64,000 nt of DNA from NCBI GenBank assembly GCA_963781595.1, contig CAWAGG010000001.1, forward strand, positions 682,001-746,000, read 5' to 3'. Shown piece after piece: positions 9,192 to 18,261 of this stretch. A program made the position numbers and the translations under genes. Each line of letters opens with the position of its first letter. The stretch's first letter is position 1. Under the pieces are notes generated by a model. The model saw only the letters and a program-made list of their open reading frames with translations, was not told where the DNA came from and searched no databases. Source of the DNA: JBEDUK01 sp963781595. GTDB lineage: Bacteria; Actinomycetota; UBA4738.

Positions 9192-10529
9192 ACGCAGATC
9201 GCCGGGTGGAGCCGGCGAGAAGGAGTACGCCTGATGCTCACGATAGCGCATGAGCCCGCGGCAGGCGAGGCGGGCGGCCCGGAAGATCTGGCCATCGGCC
9301 TGGACGAGCTGTGCCGGCTGGCGGCCAGGCAGATGCTCGCCGTCGCCCTCGAGGCCGAACGACGCGCGTACCTGGACGCCCACGCCGAGGTCCTGGACGA
9401 AGCCGGCCGGCGCCTCGTGGTCGGCAACGGCTACGCTCGGCCCCGCACCGTGACGACCGGCGCCGGGACGATCGAGATCACCGCGCCGAGGGTGGAGGAT
9501 CGCCGCGACGGCGAGCGGTTCACCTCCGCGATCCTGCCCCCGTACATGCGCCGCTCCCCGAAGGTCGCCGAGGTCCTTCCCATCCTGTACCTGCGGGGCC
9601 TGTCCACGGGGGACTTCGCCCCGGCCCTGGAGGCGTTCTTCGGCTCCGGGGCGAACCTGTCCGCCTCCACGATCTGCCGGCTCACCGAGTCCTGGCAGGC
9701 CGAGCACGAGCGGTGGTCCACCCGGAGCCTGAAGGCCGTGGACTACGTGTACTGGTGGGTCGACGGGATCCACTTCCGGATCCGCCTGGAGGAGGACCGG
9801 CTGTGCTGCCTGGTCATCGTCGGGGTCCGACCCGACGGGACCAAGGAGCTGGTGGCGATCGCAGACGGGTACCGGGAGTCCACCGAGTCCTGGGCAGAGC
9901 TGCTGCGCGACCTCAAGGGCCGAGGTCTGGCCGCGCCCGCCATCGCAGTCGGCGACGGGGCCCTGGGGTTCTGGGCGGCGCTGCGAGAGGTGTTCCCCAC
10001 GGCCGCCGAGCAACGGTGCTGGGTGCACAAGACGGCGAACGTCATGGACGCCCTGCCCAAGCGCCTGCACGCCCAGGCCAAGGCCGCCCTGGTCGGGATC
10101 TACACCGCGAGGACCCGTGCGGATGCCCTCGACGCCGCTCGCGCCTTCGCAGAGGACTTCGCCTCCCATCCCAAGGCCACCAGGAAGATCGCCGAGGACC
10201 TCGACGCGCTGTTCGCCTTCTACGACTTCCCGGCCGAGCACTGGATCCATCTTCGGACCACGAACCCGATCGAGTCCACGTTCGCAACGGTCCGCCTGCG
10301 TCAGCGGGTGACCAAGGGCGCCGGCTCGAGGAGGGCCGGGCTCGCCATGGCGTTCAAGCTGATCCAGACCGCGCAGGACCGGTGGCGCCGCGTGAACGCG
10401 CCTCACCTGGTGGCGCTGGTGCGGGCCGGCGCCGTCTTCACCGACGGTCAACTACAGGAAAGGAGCGACGAGGCAACCACGGAGGGCGCCGCCGCGTGAG
10501 AACTCATCCACAACATTTGACAATTGCTC
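9124..10529 (+). mobile_element. IS256-family insertion sequence (copy A), complete
   Basis: A 1406-bp element. Its two ends, read inward, both begin GAGC and both end a 25-base imperfect inverted repeat with GTTGTGGATG (left 9124-9148; right complement of 10505-10529). A perfect 9-bp direct repeat, TCGCCGACG, flanks it. IS256-family elements are known to make 8-9 bp duplications, so this agrees with a simple, fairly recent transposition event. It carries one intact transposase gene. It landed in or just after the 3' end of the SGNH hydrolase gene. Confidence 0.9.
9234..10499 (+). CDS. IS256-family (mutator) transposase, copy A
   Basis: A 421-residue DDE transposase. The catalytic triad is visible as D177 (WWVDGIHFRI), D241 (AVGDGALGFW) and E347 (TTNPIESTFA), with the family signature CWVHKTANVMD between the second and third residues. 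An AAGGAG ribosome site precedes ATG 9234. Length and motifs are normal for the family and there is no frameshift, so it is probably active. It shares only family-level similarity with copy B at 12502-13788, which means two separate elements invaded this region. Confidence 0.95.
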   Translation: MLTIAHEPAAGEAGGPEDLAIGLDELCRLAARQMLAVALEAERRAYLDAHAEVLDEAGRRLVVGNGYARPRTVTTGAGTIEITAPRVEDRRDGERFTSAILPPYMRRSPKVAEVLPILYLRGLSTGDFAPALEAFFGSGANLSASTICRLTESWQAEHERWSTRSLKAVDYVYWWVDGIHFRIRLEEDRLCCLVIVGVRPDGTKELVAIADGYRESTESWAELLRDLKGRGLAAPAIAVGDGALGFWAALREVFPTAAEQRCWVHKTANVMDALPKRLHAQAKAALVGIYTARTRADALDAARAFAEDFASHPKATRKIAEDLDALFAFYDFPAEHWIHLRTTNPIESTFATVRLRQRVTKGAGSRRAGLAMAFKLIQTAQDRWRRVNAPHLVALVRAGAVFTDGQLQERSDEATTEGAAA

Positions 10530-10538
10530 TCGCCGACG
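10530..10538. repeat. target site duplication, right copy
   Basis: TCGCCGACG, an exact copy of 9115-9123, directly follows the right inverted repeat of IS256 copy A. Confidence 0.85.
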
Positions 10539-10842
10539 AACTCGAATGCGCCGGACCTCCAGCGCAAAGAGCGACGCGCCCAAGAGCGAACGACGTCGTA
10601 CGCCGGTGGTTGCGAAGGTCTGCTCGTGTAATGGGCGGTGATGTTCCGGAAGCTCGATCTACTCGTTCATCTAGCCCGTCTAGCAGCCTCCGTTGCGTGG
10701 AGACCGGACGGAAAGCCGGGTCGACGACTTCCGACAGAAGGCACGCACGTCTGAGGCTCCGTCGCGAACCCCACAAACGCCAATCCGCTCCGTTACCACG
10801 GTGGTCCCGTGGCAATCAGACATGGCTCCTGGCTTCCAATCC
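10539..10842. other. intergenic stretch without recognisable gene
   Basis: About 300 bases between the IS256 copy A target duplication and the stop of the GmrSD-like gene. Open frames here have arginine- and serine-rich composition with no family features. No RNA gene, strong hairpin or repeat is seen. Confidence 0.5.
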
Positions 10843-12407
10843 CTAGATCTCTCCGCTCAGTGCCTCGTCATCCATGGCTTCGGGCCTGACGTCTACGCCA
10901 TACGCGTCGGGATGGCTGCGCACGGCAAGGTAATCGGGCATCGAGATATCGTTGCTCGCATCTACGCGCCATACGTTGGTCGCGACCAGCGAGAGCCATT
11001 GTTGTCGCAGGTCGATGTCTCCAGGCGTCCAATCAGGCAAGGCAATTAGATCCCTAGTAAGCACAATAGACGACGCAGAATAGCCCTTTGGGCCAATCTT
11101 CACATCCCAGGCGCCATTCTGGATCGTCTCATTCAGCTCACTCTTTAGCAGAGTCAGATTTCCCCATCGACTAACAAGGTCAGCGTACGCGACGACATCT
11201 GACTCTCGCTCCTTCCAGTACGGAGTCGCCGTGACCGGCATGATGTGCTCGACATGAACCTCCGCCCGAGGCCTTATCTCCTTCTCCGATGACGGCGCCA
11301 ACGCGTTCTCGATCTTGCGGAGCATGTAGCTCGCCACATCCGTGCGACCGAGGTGCATTGAACGGAAGCCCAGACGAAATGCGCTGTCCGATGGGACTCG
11401 AGCTCTGATCAACTCCATGGCCTCCATGACCTGCGAGCCTTCGCTCCTTTGGAGGGTCTCGGCCACCTCCTGATAGAGAGTTTCTAGCTCCTGAGCATTG
11501 GCGCCAACTACCGTCCACCGGAAAGAGAGTACCTCAGTCAATCTCGCAAACTCGATGAACTGGTCGTCATCAAGCCATCGTCGCGCCGGCAGCAACGCCA
11601 CACGATGAGTATCGACGTGGGTCTGTTGGAGATTGAGCAGGACCTCTAACGCACTGTCATCGGAGGGAGGCTCGAGAAGTTGAGCATACACCCGGCCCAT
11701 CGTTAGGAGCTCGTCGAGTAGTCTCTCGGGTCCGGCATGGGCGACGTCGCTCTTGAAGAACGGAAAGATATCCTTCTTCTGAACTCGCTTGTGTGTCATC
11801 AGAAGGAAATAACGTAGGAACCCAGTGATGTCACCGCCTCCGAGCACCTCAACCAACTTGTCCCAATCATCGGACGCCTTTGAAAGGATGGCAACGTCGC
11901 TGCGCGTCTTGGTTGCGAGACGGGATAGGAGGTGGCTCTTCAGAAGGTCGGCCGCCGACAGCTCAAGTCCTCGATCGTTGAGCGTTTCAAAGAGAAGGAA
12001 GGCGTCCTCCAAGTCTGTTACCTCAATGACCACAAGTTCGACGTGCTTGACGAGGCGCTCCTCCAAGCTCGCAAGAGCCTTCGCCGGTTCGGCGTCGAGC
12101 CCGATGTTGTCTTCAAGGCTCTTCCGAAGGCGCTGGTAGCCACTCAGCATGCGTCGATTCGCGGCTTTCTCGGTCGCGTCCAGCGAGTCGTAGTCCTTGC
12201 GTTTGGTAAGAACCTTGCGGCCGGGCTCCCCCGGCTTCAGTAGGATGAAGTCTCGGAGAACGCGCCAGTTCTGGTCGCCGGATCGGAACTTGAATTCCTC
12301 ATCGCCCTGCCTGTATGGGCCTCCCCAGATCAGGTAGTGAGGCCCATCGCCGGCGGCGGCGTCGCCGAACTCGTAGTACTTGTCGCGGATGAGGGCGAGC
12401 AACATCT

Positions 12408-12414
12408 GCAGCGT
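12408..12414. repeat. target site duplication, left copy
   Basis: GCAGCGT borders the left end of IS256 copy B and recurs at 13829-13835. An eighth base (G) is ambiguous because the element also begins with G. Confidence 0.8.
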
Positions 12415-13828
12415 GGGTGACGTCCTAACCTTCCTGTAAACGCGAAGCGGCCTGAGCGACCATACGGCGACCGCGATGTCGACCGGAAGGAGGCTCAGGC
12501 CATGCGAAGGTTACCGCCGAGCGCGCTGGTGCGCGAGGAGATCGACCGGCTGTTGAGCGGGGGCGTCGAGCGTGGGGGCAACATCGTCTCCGAGCTCGCC
12601 TCGCTCGGGCTGCGCTACCTGGCGCAGCAAGGGCTCGAGCAGGAGCAGCATGACCACCTGGGACGCGGCCGCTACGAGCGCCGGGCCGGCGGTGAGGAGC
12701 CCGGATGGCGCAACGGCTACGAGGACGCCCGCATCCGCACCGCCGAGGGCGCCGTCGCGGTGCGCGTACCCCAGGTGCGTGACGGCGCCGAGCCGTACCG
12801 CTCCAAGCTGATGGAGTTCCTCTCGGGCAACTCCGAAGCCCTGGAGACCCTCGTCACGGAGATGTACGCGCGGGGGCTGTCCACCCGCGACGTCGAGGAC
12901 TGCTTCCGGGACCCTGACGGCGAGCTGCTGATCTCACGCACGGCCGTCAGCGAGATCACCGACCAGCTCTGGGAGGACTACCAGGCCTTCTGCACGCGCG
13001 ACCTGTCGGGCATCGACGTCGAGTACCTGTTCTTGGATGCGGTCTACGAGTCGCTCAGGAGGCGCGGTGCCAAGGACGGGGTGCTCTGCGCGTGGTGCAT
13101 CACGACCTCGGGCACGAAGGTGCTGCTCGGGCTCACCGTCGGGGCCAAGGAGTCCGAGGCCTGCTGGACGACGTTCCTGCGGGACATGGTCTCCCGCGGC
13201 CTGCGGGCCCCGACCTCGGTCACCTCCGACGGGGCGCCGGGGCTGATCAACGCGATCGCCCAGGTCTTCGGGCAGAGCCTCCGGATCCGGTGCTGGTTCC
13301 ACCGCATGGCCAACATCCGGGCGAAGCTCCCACCGGAGGCCGTGGATGAGTTCCTGGCCCACGCCCGAGCCGTCAGGGATGCTCCGACCCTCGATGCCGG
13401 CGAGGCCATGGCCGCCTCGCTGATCGGGCGCTTCGGCGCCGCCCACCCGTCGGCCGTCGCGTGCTTCGCCGACGACCTCGAGGCGTCCCTCGCCCATCTC
13501 CGCCTGCCGGCCCGGCACCGGATCAACGCGCGCACGACGAACCTGATCGAGCGCAGCTTCGTCGAGGAGCGCCGCCGGACCAAGGTGATCCCCCGCTTCA
13601 CCGACGAGCGCTCTGCCATGAAGCTCGTCTTCGCCGTGCTGATCCGCGCGGCGGATCGGTGGTGCCGGGTGTCGGTCTCCGAGCTCGAGCGCCAGCAGCT
13701 CAGGCTGCTCCGGCGAGAGCTCGGCCTAGATCCACCGCCGGCCGACGAGGGAAAGGAGGTGACCCGCAAGAGGAGGACCGCAGCGTGATCAGGCCGCGAG
13801 CATTTACAGGAGATTCAGGACTTGACCC
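12415..13828 (+). mobile_element. IS256-family insertion sequence (copy B), complete
   Basis: A 1414-bp element. Read inward, the left end is GGGTGACGTCCTAACCTTCC and the right end GGGTCAAGTCCTGAATCTCC; both continue with TGTAAA and, after about ten bases, CGGCCTGA. The imperfect inverted repeat is therefore over 25 bases. A 7-8 bp direct repeat (GCAGCGT, possibly with one more G) flanks it. It carries one intact transposase and disrupts the GmrSD-like gene on the opposite strand. Its ends and its protein differ from copy A, so it is a distinct element. Confidence 0.92.
12502..13788 (+). CDS. IS256-family (mutator) transposase, copy B
   Basis: A 428-residue DDE transposase. Candidate catalytic residues are D179 (LFLDAVYESL), D243 (TSDGAPGLI) and E350 (TTNLIERSFV), with the family motif CWFHRMANIRAKLP. 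A GGAAGGAGG ribosome site lies before ATG 12502. The frame is intact and of usual length. The N-terminal half includes the ARGLSTRDVEDCF motif typical of the group. The product should catalyse transposition of this element only; copy A has different ends. Confidence 0.95.
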   Translation: MRRLPPSALVREEIDRLLSGGVERGGNIVSELASLGLRYLAQQGLEQEQHDHLGRGRYERRAGGEEPGWRNGYEDARIRTAEGAVAVRVPQVRDGAEPYRSKLMEFLSGNSEALETLVTEMYARGLSTRDVEDCFRDPDGELLISRTAVSEITDQLWEDYQAFCTRDLSGIDVEYLFLDAVYESLRRRGAKDGVLCAWCITTSGTKVLLGLTVGAKESEACWTTFLRDMVSRGLRAPTSVTSDGAPGLINAIAQVFGQSLRIRCWFHRMANIRAKLPPEAVDEFLAHARAVRDAPTLDAGEAMAASLIGRFGAAHPSAVACFADDLEASLAHLRLPARHRINARTTNLIERSFVEERRRTKVIPRFTDERSAMKLVFAVLIRAADRWCRVSVSELERQQLRLLRRELGLDPPPADEGKEVTRKRRTAA

Positions 13829-13835
13829 GCAGCGT
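13829..13835. repeat. target site duplication, right copy
   Basis: GCAGCGT, directly after the right end of IS256 copy B, identical to 12408-12414. Confidence 0.8.
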
Positions 13836-14242
13836 GACAAGCCGTTGCTGCCCATCGACGACCTCGCGAGGTGAGTCGTCTCGGTGCTTGTCCACCTTGT
13901 ACAGCACGATCGGCCCGAGGAAGTGGCCACCAGAGGTCGACTCGGTCACATCCGTCCACAACTGGTCGATCTCGCGACCAGTCCATGCGTAGGGGCGTTG
14001 GTAGAGCGGTACCCGGTACTGGAAGGGCACAGTGAACAACCCCTGAACCGAGCGCTGATATGCATCTACCTGCATCGAGTCTCCCTTCACGGCAACGCCT
14101 CGGATGCCGTCTAGCCATCGCAACCTCGGGCATGATCGGGGACGGCTGCGTCAAGATCAAGCTGCGATCTGACGATCCGCGGTCGAGATCGCTACTCTTG
14201 CCGTTACCTTCCCTGTGGCGACCTCCCCCGAAGGAGGCTCCC

Positions 14243-14674
14243 ATGAGCGAGTCGCAAGAGACCGTAGGTGCCTGCATGTGGGGGTTCATCGAAAGCCGCG
14301 GCCTCACTCCGGCGATAGCGGAGGCACATGCGGACTTGCGGGAAGCCGTCGCGAGGTCTGACCGCGTTGCTCGGGCCCTCGACCTAGGGTTCCCTTTGTC
14401 CCGAGTGGAGGACCTCTCCTTCGCTCACGTCAAGTCTGATCCAGGTGGCACCTTTGAGGTTCGCTCCTTTCTGATGAGTGACGTGCAGGTGACGGGGGCG
14501 CGCGATCTGTTCATGGAAGCGAACGCGCTTGTCCGCGAGGCGAAACACATGCTCCCCATCTGGGATCACCTCAGGGCCACACGATGGGCCAACGACACGC
14601 CGTCGATCCAAGCGTTGCGTGCCGCCATCGAGGCATACGAGGTTCGCTGGGGACTCAACGACAGCTCATCCTGA
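14243..14674 (+). CDS. hypothetical protein next to the GmrSD-like gene
   Basis: A 143-residue predicted cytoplasmic protein with no recognised domain. Composition is normal for a globular helical protein (segments AEAHADLREAVARSDRVARA and DLFMEANALVREAKHMLPIW). ATG 14243 was chosen because an AAGGAGG ribosome site sits seven bases upstream; the open frame before it lacks protein character. It is divergent from the GmrSD-like gene across about 170 bp and lies one base before the start of the next gene, so these two form an operon. Its location and lower GC suggest it travelled with the restriction gene. Confidence 0.75.
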   Translation: MSESQETVGACMWGFIESRGLTPAIAEAHADLREAVARSDRVARALDLGFPLSRVEDLSFAHVKSDPGGTFEVRSFLMSDVQVTGARDLFMEANALVREAKHMLPIWDHLRATRWANDTPSIQALRAAIEAYEVRWGLNDSSS

Positions 14675-14675
14675 C

Positions 14676-15110
14676 ATGGATGCAATGGAGTTCGACCTGC
14701 GCAAGGCGCTGACGAACTACCGAGTCGCAATTGCGATGCGCGTCGAGGGCCAACCCAAGTGCCCGAAGTGTGCGCAGCCCTGGCCGTTCATCGACCGGGG
14801 ATGCGAGTGGTGTGGACTCCCCGAGCGGCCCGACGACCCCATCGCCGCCGCGGAGTTCGCCCCTGATCTGACCGACGAGTGGGAGACGTTCCTCGTGCAC
14901 AGAAGCTGCGGAGAGGAGATGCGGTGGGACCACGAGAAGAAGGGCGAGTACCCAATGCCCGACTTCACGGACTCAATGGTCTCCAACGCATACCTCTCCC
15001 ACGTGTTCGGCAATGGTCATCACGGCTGGCCCGACGAATCATGCCCGCTCTGCTGGAACCTGGCGCACCGACTTCCTGAGCGATGGGAGCCCGGGCAGCC
15101 CGCACCATGA
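14676..15110 (+). CDS. small zinc-ribbon-like hypothetical protein
   Basis: A 144-residue protein starting one base after the preceding stop, so co-transcribed with it. It has a CPKC motif followed about 13 residues later by CEWC, a plausible four-cysteine zinc ribbon at about residues 28-49. Near the end, HHGWPDESCPLCWNLAHRLP holds a further CPLC pair. A helical stretch around LTDEWETFLVHRSCGEEMRW lies between. The function is unknown. Paired cysteines suggest a metal-binding nucleic-acid or adaptor role, but this is inference only. Confidence 0.7.
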   Translation: MDAMEFDLRKALTNYRVAIAMRVEGQPKCPKCAQPWPFIDRGCEWCGLPERPDDPIAAAEFAPDLTDEWETFLVHRSCGEEMRWDHEKKGEYPMPDFTDSMVSNAYLSHVFGNGHHGWPDESCPLCWNLAHRLPERWEPGQPAP

Positions 15111-15293
15111 CCATCCGGTCCGTCGACGACGCATACCGTTTGACGTGACGCCGAACGCCTCCGGCCCTCCGCCTGATACCCTCGAAGTCCACAGTTCGGG
15201 CGTGAGCCCGCGGTTCGCGTGAGCGACCGGCCGGTGGCGCTGTCAGCCGCCCGCCCCTGCTCCACGAATCGAGCGAGGCACGAAGGGGGCGGC

Positions 15294-15602
15294 ATGGTAC
15301 GCGCGACACGCCAGGAGCACGCGGACTCGATCTCTTCCACGGGCGATCGCCTCACCAAGCTGATGAAAGAGCGTGGTGTCTCCGCCTCTACCCTGGCCGC
15401 GACGGTCCGGATCCAGGAGAGCACCCTGGAGAACTTCCGCCAGGGCCACCGCAACCTCCCGAGCGACGTCCTCGACGCGATGGCGCTCGAGCTCGGCACC
15501 AGCCCCGACTACCTCATGGATCGCTCCGACGATCCTCGTCCGGTCGCGGTGATCCGCGAAGAGGCCCGCCTCCGCCACGAGGCTCGGCTGAACGGGTCCT
15601 GA
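15294..15602 (+). CDS. XRE-family helix-turn-helix regulator
   Basis: A 102-residue DNA-binding protein. The Cro/C1-type helix-turn-helix spans about residues 20-70: RLTKLMKERGVSASTLAATV, then the recognition helix region IQESTLENFRQGHRNLPSDV, then ALELGTSPDYLMDRSDDP, which is the usual end of this domain. A GAAGGGGG ribosome site precedes ATG 15294. The tail (REEARLRHEARLNGS) is basic and helical. It probably represses itself or the adjacent small genes or restriction gene, as such regulators often do in defence and phage clusters. Confidence 0.85.
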   Translation: MVRATRQEHADSISSTGDRLTKLMKERGVSASTLAATVRIQESTLENFRQGHRNLPSDVLDAMALELGTSPDYLMDRSDDPRPVAVIREEARLRHEARLNGS

Positions 15603-15663
15603 CCCGTCCGGGTACCTCTGCACGGGCTCCGCCCACGGCATCCTCTCGCGGCCGGCTGACGCG

Positions 15664-15682
15664 AAACCCGACATAGGGGTTT
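15664..15682. terminator. possible hairpin terminator after the XRE gene
   Basis: AAACCC and GGGTTT form a six-base stem around a seven-base loop, about 60 bases after the regulator stop. There is only a weak T run, so the assignment is tentative. Confidence 0.3.
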
Positions 15683-15699
15683 ACATCCGGCGCCCCTCG

Positions 15700-17205
15700 A
15701 TGCAAGGCTGTGCGTCCGTTCGACGCTGCATCTGCAAGGGGGGCACGACCGTTCCGGGTCAACGGATACATGCGAAGCTCGCGCCGTGGTTCGCAACGCT
15801 GGTCGCGTTCGTCCTGGCGGGCACGACCGCGGGTCTTCCTGCGAACGCTGACGCGAACGCGAACACAGGCGCCACGACCACGGTCCCGGGTGCCGTAGCG
15901 CCCGCCGGCCTCTCGCCCGACCAGCGGGTCGGCGGACTCTGGTACACGAACCCGGACTCCCTCACGACCATCCGCGACGCCTCGCCGACGCTCGGAGACG
16001 CGTTGCTGAACCGTCGCGACTCCTTCGAGTGGCTCGGCTCGGTGCCCGACGGCTGGTCGACGACCCCGTACGTGAACTACGGCTCGTACGCGCGCTTCGC
16101 CGCGGACATCGAGGCGGGGACGCCGCCGGACGTCCCCGTCCTGATGTACGACCCCGAGAAGTGGGACCGGAACCTGGCGGACTCCGACCTGCGGGCCGGG
16201 GCGGCGTCCGATGACCTGGACCGGATCCTCACGCCGGACGACGAACAGCGCCACCCGGCGAAGTACATGAAGCTGTTCGGCCAGGCCGCCCACGGACTGG
16301 GCTACCGGGTCATCACCGCGCCCGGCGTGAACCTCGTCGATGTCCAGGGCGCCGACTGCGTCCGCCAAAGCGGAGAGGGTGCGATCCACGCGTACCTGCG
16401 ATGCCGCCTCGCCGCGAACGCGGCCGTCGAGTCCGACGAGATCGACGTCCAGTTCCAGTCCGAGGAATGCAACGAATGGACCTACTCCAGGGACGTCACC
16501 CTCGCGCAGCGGCAGGCGCGTCAGGCGAACCCGGACGTCCACGTGCTCTCGGGTTTGTCGACCGGATGGTGCAGCCCCACGGGCGAGGACCTCTTGGCCG
16601 CGCACCGAGCCGTCCAGAACGTCACCGTCGGGCACTTCTTCGCGATCTTCCCGAAAGGGATCCGCTCGGCGGTGGACTTCGTCGGCATGATGGCGCCCGT
16701 CAAGGTCGGTTCCACGGGCTACGCCCCGGCCGACGACGTGACCCTGCAGGGCACGGCGCCGATGTGGCGGATCAGCGGGGATTCGCAGGGGAAGCACTCG
16801 ATCACGGATCGATCGGGGCTCCACCTGTTCGATTCGGGTCTGCGCCCACCCGGATCGACGTTCCGCCATCGGTTCGCGGGCTCCGGAACCTACCGGGCCA
16901 CCGACACCGCCACCGGCGACTCGGGGACGATCTCGATCCCCGTGATCGCGACCCCACGGACGGGGAAGGTCGCGACCGTGTTCACGATCCGGACCTCGTC
17001 CGTGGCGGCTCCGGCAGGCTACTTCTACGCGACGCAGATCCAGCGACCCGGCTCGACGGAGTGGAAGGCGTGGAAGACGGGCGCGGTCAATCCGTTCGTC
17101 GCGGACGCCGGGCCCGGAACGTACTCGTTCCAGGCCCGGCTCCAGCGCAAGGAGAACGGCGCGACGTCGGAGTGGTCACCGCCGGCGTCGATCGTGGTCA
17201 GCTGA
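15700..17205 (+). CDS. secreted protein of unknown function
   Basis: A predicted exported protein of up to 501 residues. A hydrophobic signal segment (LAPWFATLVAFVLAGTTAG) ends near residue 50 before a low-complexity Asn/Thr linker. The main domain (about 70-370) has motifs DVPVLMYDPEKWD, GLGYRVITAPGVNLVDVQ and SDEIDVQFQSEECNEW, which resemble alternating strands and helices of a barrel-like fold. The next part (about 385-420, FRHRFAGSGTYRATDT) recalls cupredoxin-like folds but lacks clear copper ligands, and the C-terminus (PGTYSFQARLQRKENG) resembles a fibronectin type III strand pair. The start is uncertain because no ribosome site precedes ATG 15700. I do not recognise the family. Confidence 0.7.
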   Translation: MQGCASVRRCICKGGTTVPGQRIHAKLAPWFATLVAFVLAGTTAGLPANADANANTGATTTVPGAVAPAGLSPDQRVGGLWYTNPDSLTTIRDASPTLGDALLNRRDSFEWLGSVPDGWSTTPYVNYGSYARFAADIEAGTPPDVPVLMYDPEKWDRNLADSDLRAGAASDDLDRILTPDDEQRHPAKYMKLFGQAAHGLGYRVITAPGVNLVDVQGADCVRQSGEGAIHAYLRCRLAANAAVESDEIDVQFQSEECNEWTYSRDVTLAQRQARQANPDVHVLSGLSTGWCSPTGEDLLAAHRAVQNVTVGHFFAIFPKGIRSAVDFVGMMAPVKVGSTGYAPADDVTLQGTAPMWRISGDSQGKHSITDRSGLHLFDSGLRPPGSTFRHRFAGSGTYRATDTATGDSGTISIPVIATPRTGKVATVFTIRTSSVAAPAGYFYATQIQRPGSTEWKAWKTGAVNPFVADAGPGTYSFQARLQRKENGATSEWSPPASIVVS

Positions 17206-17214
17206 GCGCTCGGC

Positions 17215-18261
17215 TCAACCGGCCAGTCCCGCCCGCACCGGCCGCGCGGCGCGCCGCTCGCGGCGGGCCACCAGGAACAGCGCCGCCGCGCCGCCGACCA
17301 TCGCCATCCAGAACGGCCAGCCGAGCGACACGGGGAGCGGGGCCCCGACGGGCTGCACCGGCGCCCCCACGGGCTGTCCGCCGTCGATCGACAGGTCGTA
17401 GGTGACGGTGCTCGCCGTCGTCCGGAGCTTCAGCGCGGTGAACCACATGCCAGAGGACGGCACCCACGACATACCCCGGTCGCCCGCAAGGTCCGACAGC
17501 AGCGCCGGCGAGGCCTCCTCGTTCGCCTTCACGGCCATCCCGTCCATCGAGCCGATCGTGGGGTAGAACGTCGGCCGGTGGTCGGTCAGCACGAACAGTT
17601 CGGCGTCCACGTACTCCACGCCGGCCTTGCCCAGCGCCAGGATCCGCAGCGGGATCCACGGAGCCTTCGTCGGGATCGTGAACTGGATGACCTGGCCCTG
17701 GCCCTGCACGAGCCCGCGGGACCGGGCATCGGCCCGGTCGAACCGGGCCAGCGCGAACACGGCCCTGCTCGAGGAGTACTGGCCCAGGACGGCGGGCGTG
17801 TCGCGCGTCAGGTCGAACCCGTTCTTCGCCGCCCACTTCGCGACGTCGACGCCGCCGCCGCGCACGATCGTGATGTCCAACGCGTCGATCTTGACCTGCT
17901 GGATGACCTCGACGCTCGGCGCCGCCCTGGCACCCGCGGCGAACAGCACCGCGCGCTCGGCGATCGGCCCCTCGCCGATCTCCGCCTGCAGGCGCTCGAG
18001 CGTCCAGTTCCCGCCCTTCGTGATCTTCGTCGGGATGCCCGGCAACGGGATGATGTAGCCGAACGAATCCGCCAGCCCGGCGAACTCGAACCCGGTCACG
18101 TAGTGCTCGAGGCCAGCGTGCCAGGCCGCGAGCGTCGTGGCGCTCTTCAAGGCCTCGGCGTGGCCCGGCGCGACGAGCCCGCCGCAGGCCAGCGCAGGTG
18201 CCGACGCGGCAAGCACGAACCCGGCGGCGATCAGCGGGACCGCGAACGCTCGGCGCAGCAT
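17215..18261 (-). CDS. DUF2330 surface protein with C-terminal membrane anchor
   Basis: About 348 residues. The signal peptide MLRRAFAVPLIAAGFVLAAS ends in ACGG, the cysteine-glycine start typical of DUF2330 proteins. The globular domain follows (FGYIIPLPGIPTKI, WIPLRILALGK, AELFVLTDHRPTFYP), and a C-terminal hydrophobic span WPFWMAMVGGAAALFLVARR is followed by arginines, a membrane anchor with the domain outside. GGGAGGT precedes ATG 18261. The gene converges with the secreted protein gene upstream, nine bases between the stops. The family function is not known. Confidence 0.85.
   Translation of the reverse strand: MLRRAFAVPLIAAGFVLAASAPALACGGLVAPGHAEALKSATTLAAWHAGLEHYVTGFEFAGLADSFGYIIPLPGIPTKITKGGNWTLERLQAEIGEGPIAERAVLFAAGARAAPSVEVIQQVKIDALDITIVRGGGVDVAKWAAKNGFDLTRDTPAVLGQYSSSRAVFALARFDRADARSRGLVQGQGQVIQFTIPTKAPWIPLRILALGKAGVEYVDAELFVLTDHRPTFYPTIGSMDGMAVKANEEASPALLSDLAGDRGMSWVPSSGMWFTALKLRTTASTVTYDLSIDGGQPVGAPVQPVGAPLPVSLGWPFWMAMVGGAAALFLVARRERRAARPVRAGLAG

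Larger units (their letters stand above)
10843..14075 (-). pseudogene. GmrSD-type DUF262-DUF1524 restriction endonuclease, split by an IS256-family element
   Basis: The N-terminal piece (14075-13829) has the DUF262 segment VPLYQRPYAWTGREIDQLW and the nucleotide-binding DGQQR motif. The C-terminal piece (12414-10843) continues with LALIRDKYYEFGD and FETLNDRGLELSAADLLKSH, then the DUF1524 HNH-like nuclease HVEHIMP with RWGNLTLLKSELN. IS256 copy B sits between. Joining the pieces with one 7-bp target copy gives an uninterrupted frame (RLVTLQMLLALIRD), so the gene was intact before insertion. AAGGGAG lies before ATG 14075. Known GmrSD proteins are type IV enzymes that cut modified phage DNA. Base composition is visibly less GC-rich than the neighbours, suggesting transfer. 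The ancestral protein would be about 600 residues. Confidence 0.9.

Noticed and set aside
8082..10451. A 789-residue minus-strand open frame opposite the hydrolase and IS256 transposase
   Set aside because: Its codon positions mirror the plus-strand genes, its composition is Gly/Arg/Pro-rich with no domain, and the plus strand has clear family motifs. High GC keeps antisense frames open.
10539..10846. Possible continuation of the SGNH hydrolase beyond IS256 copy A
   Set aside because: The frame does stay open across the empty target site, but the translated stretch is Arg/Ser-rich with no SGNH features and all catalytic blocks are already upstream.
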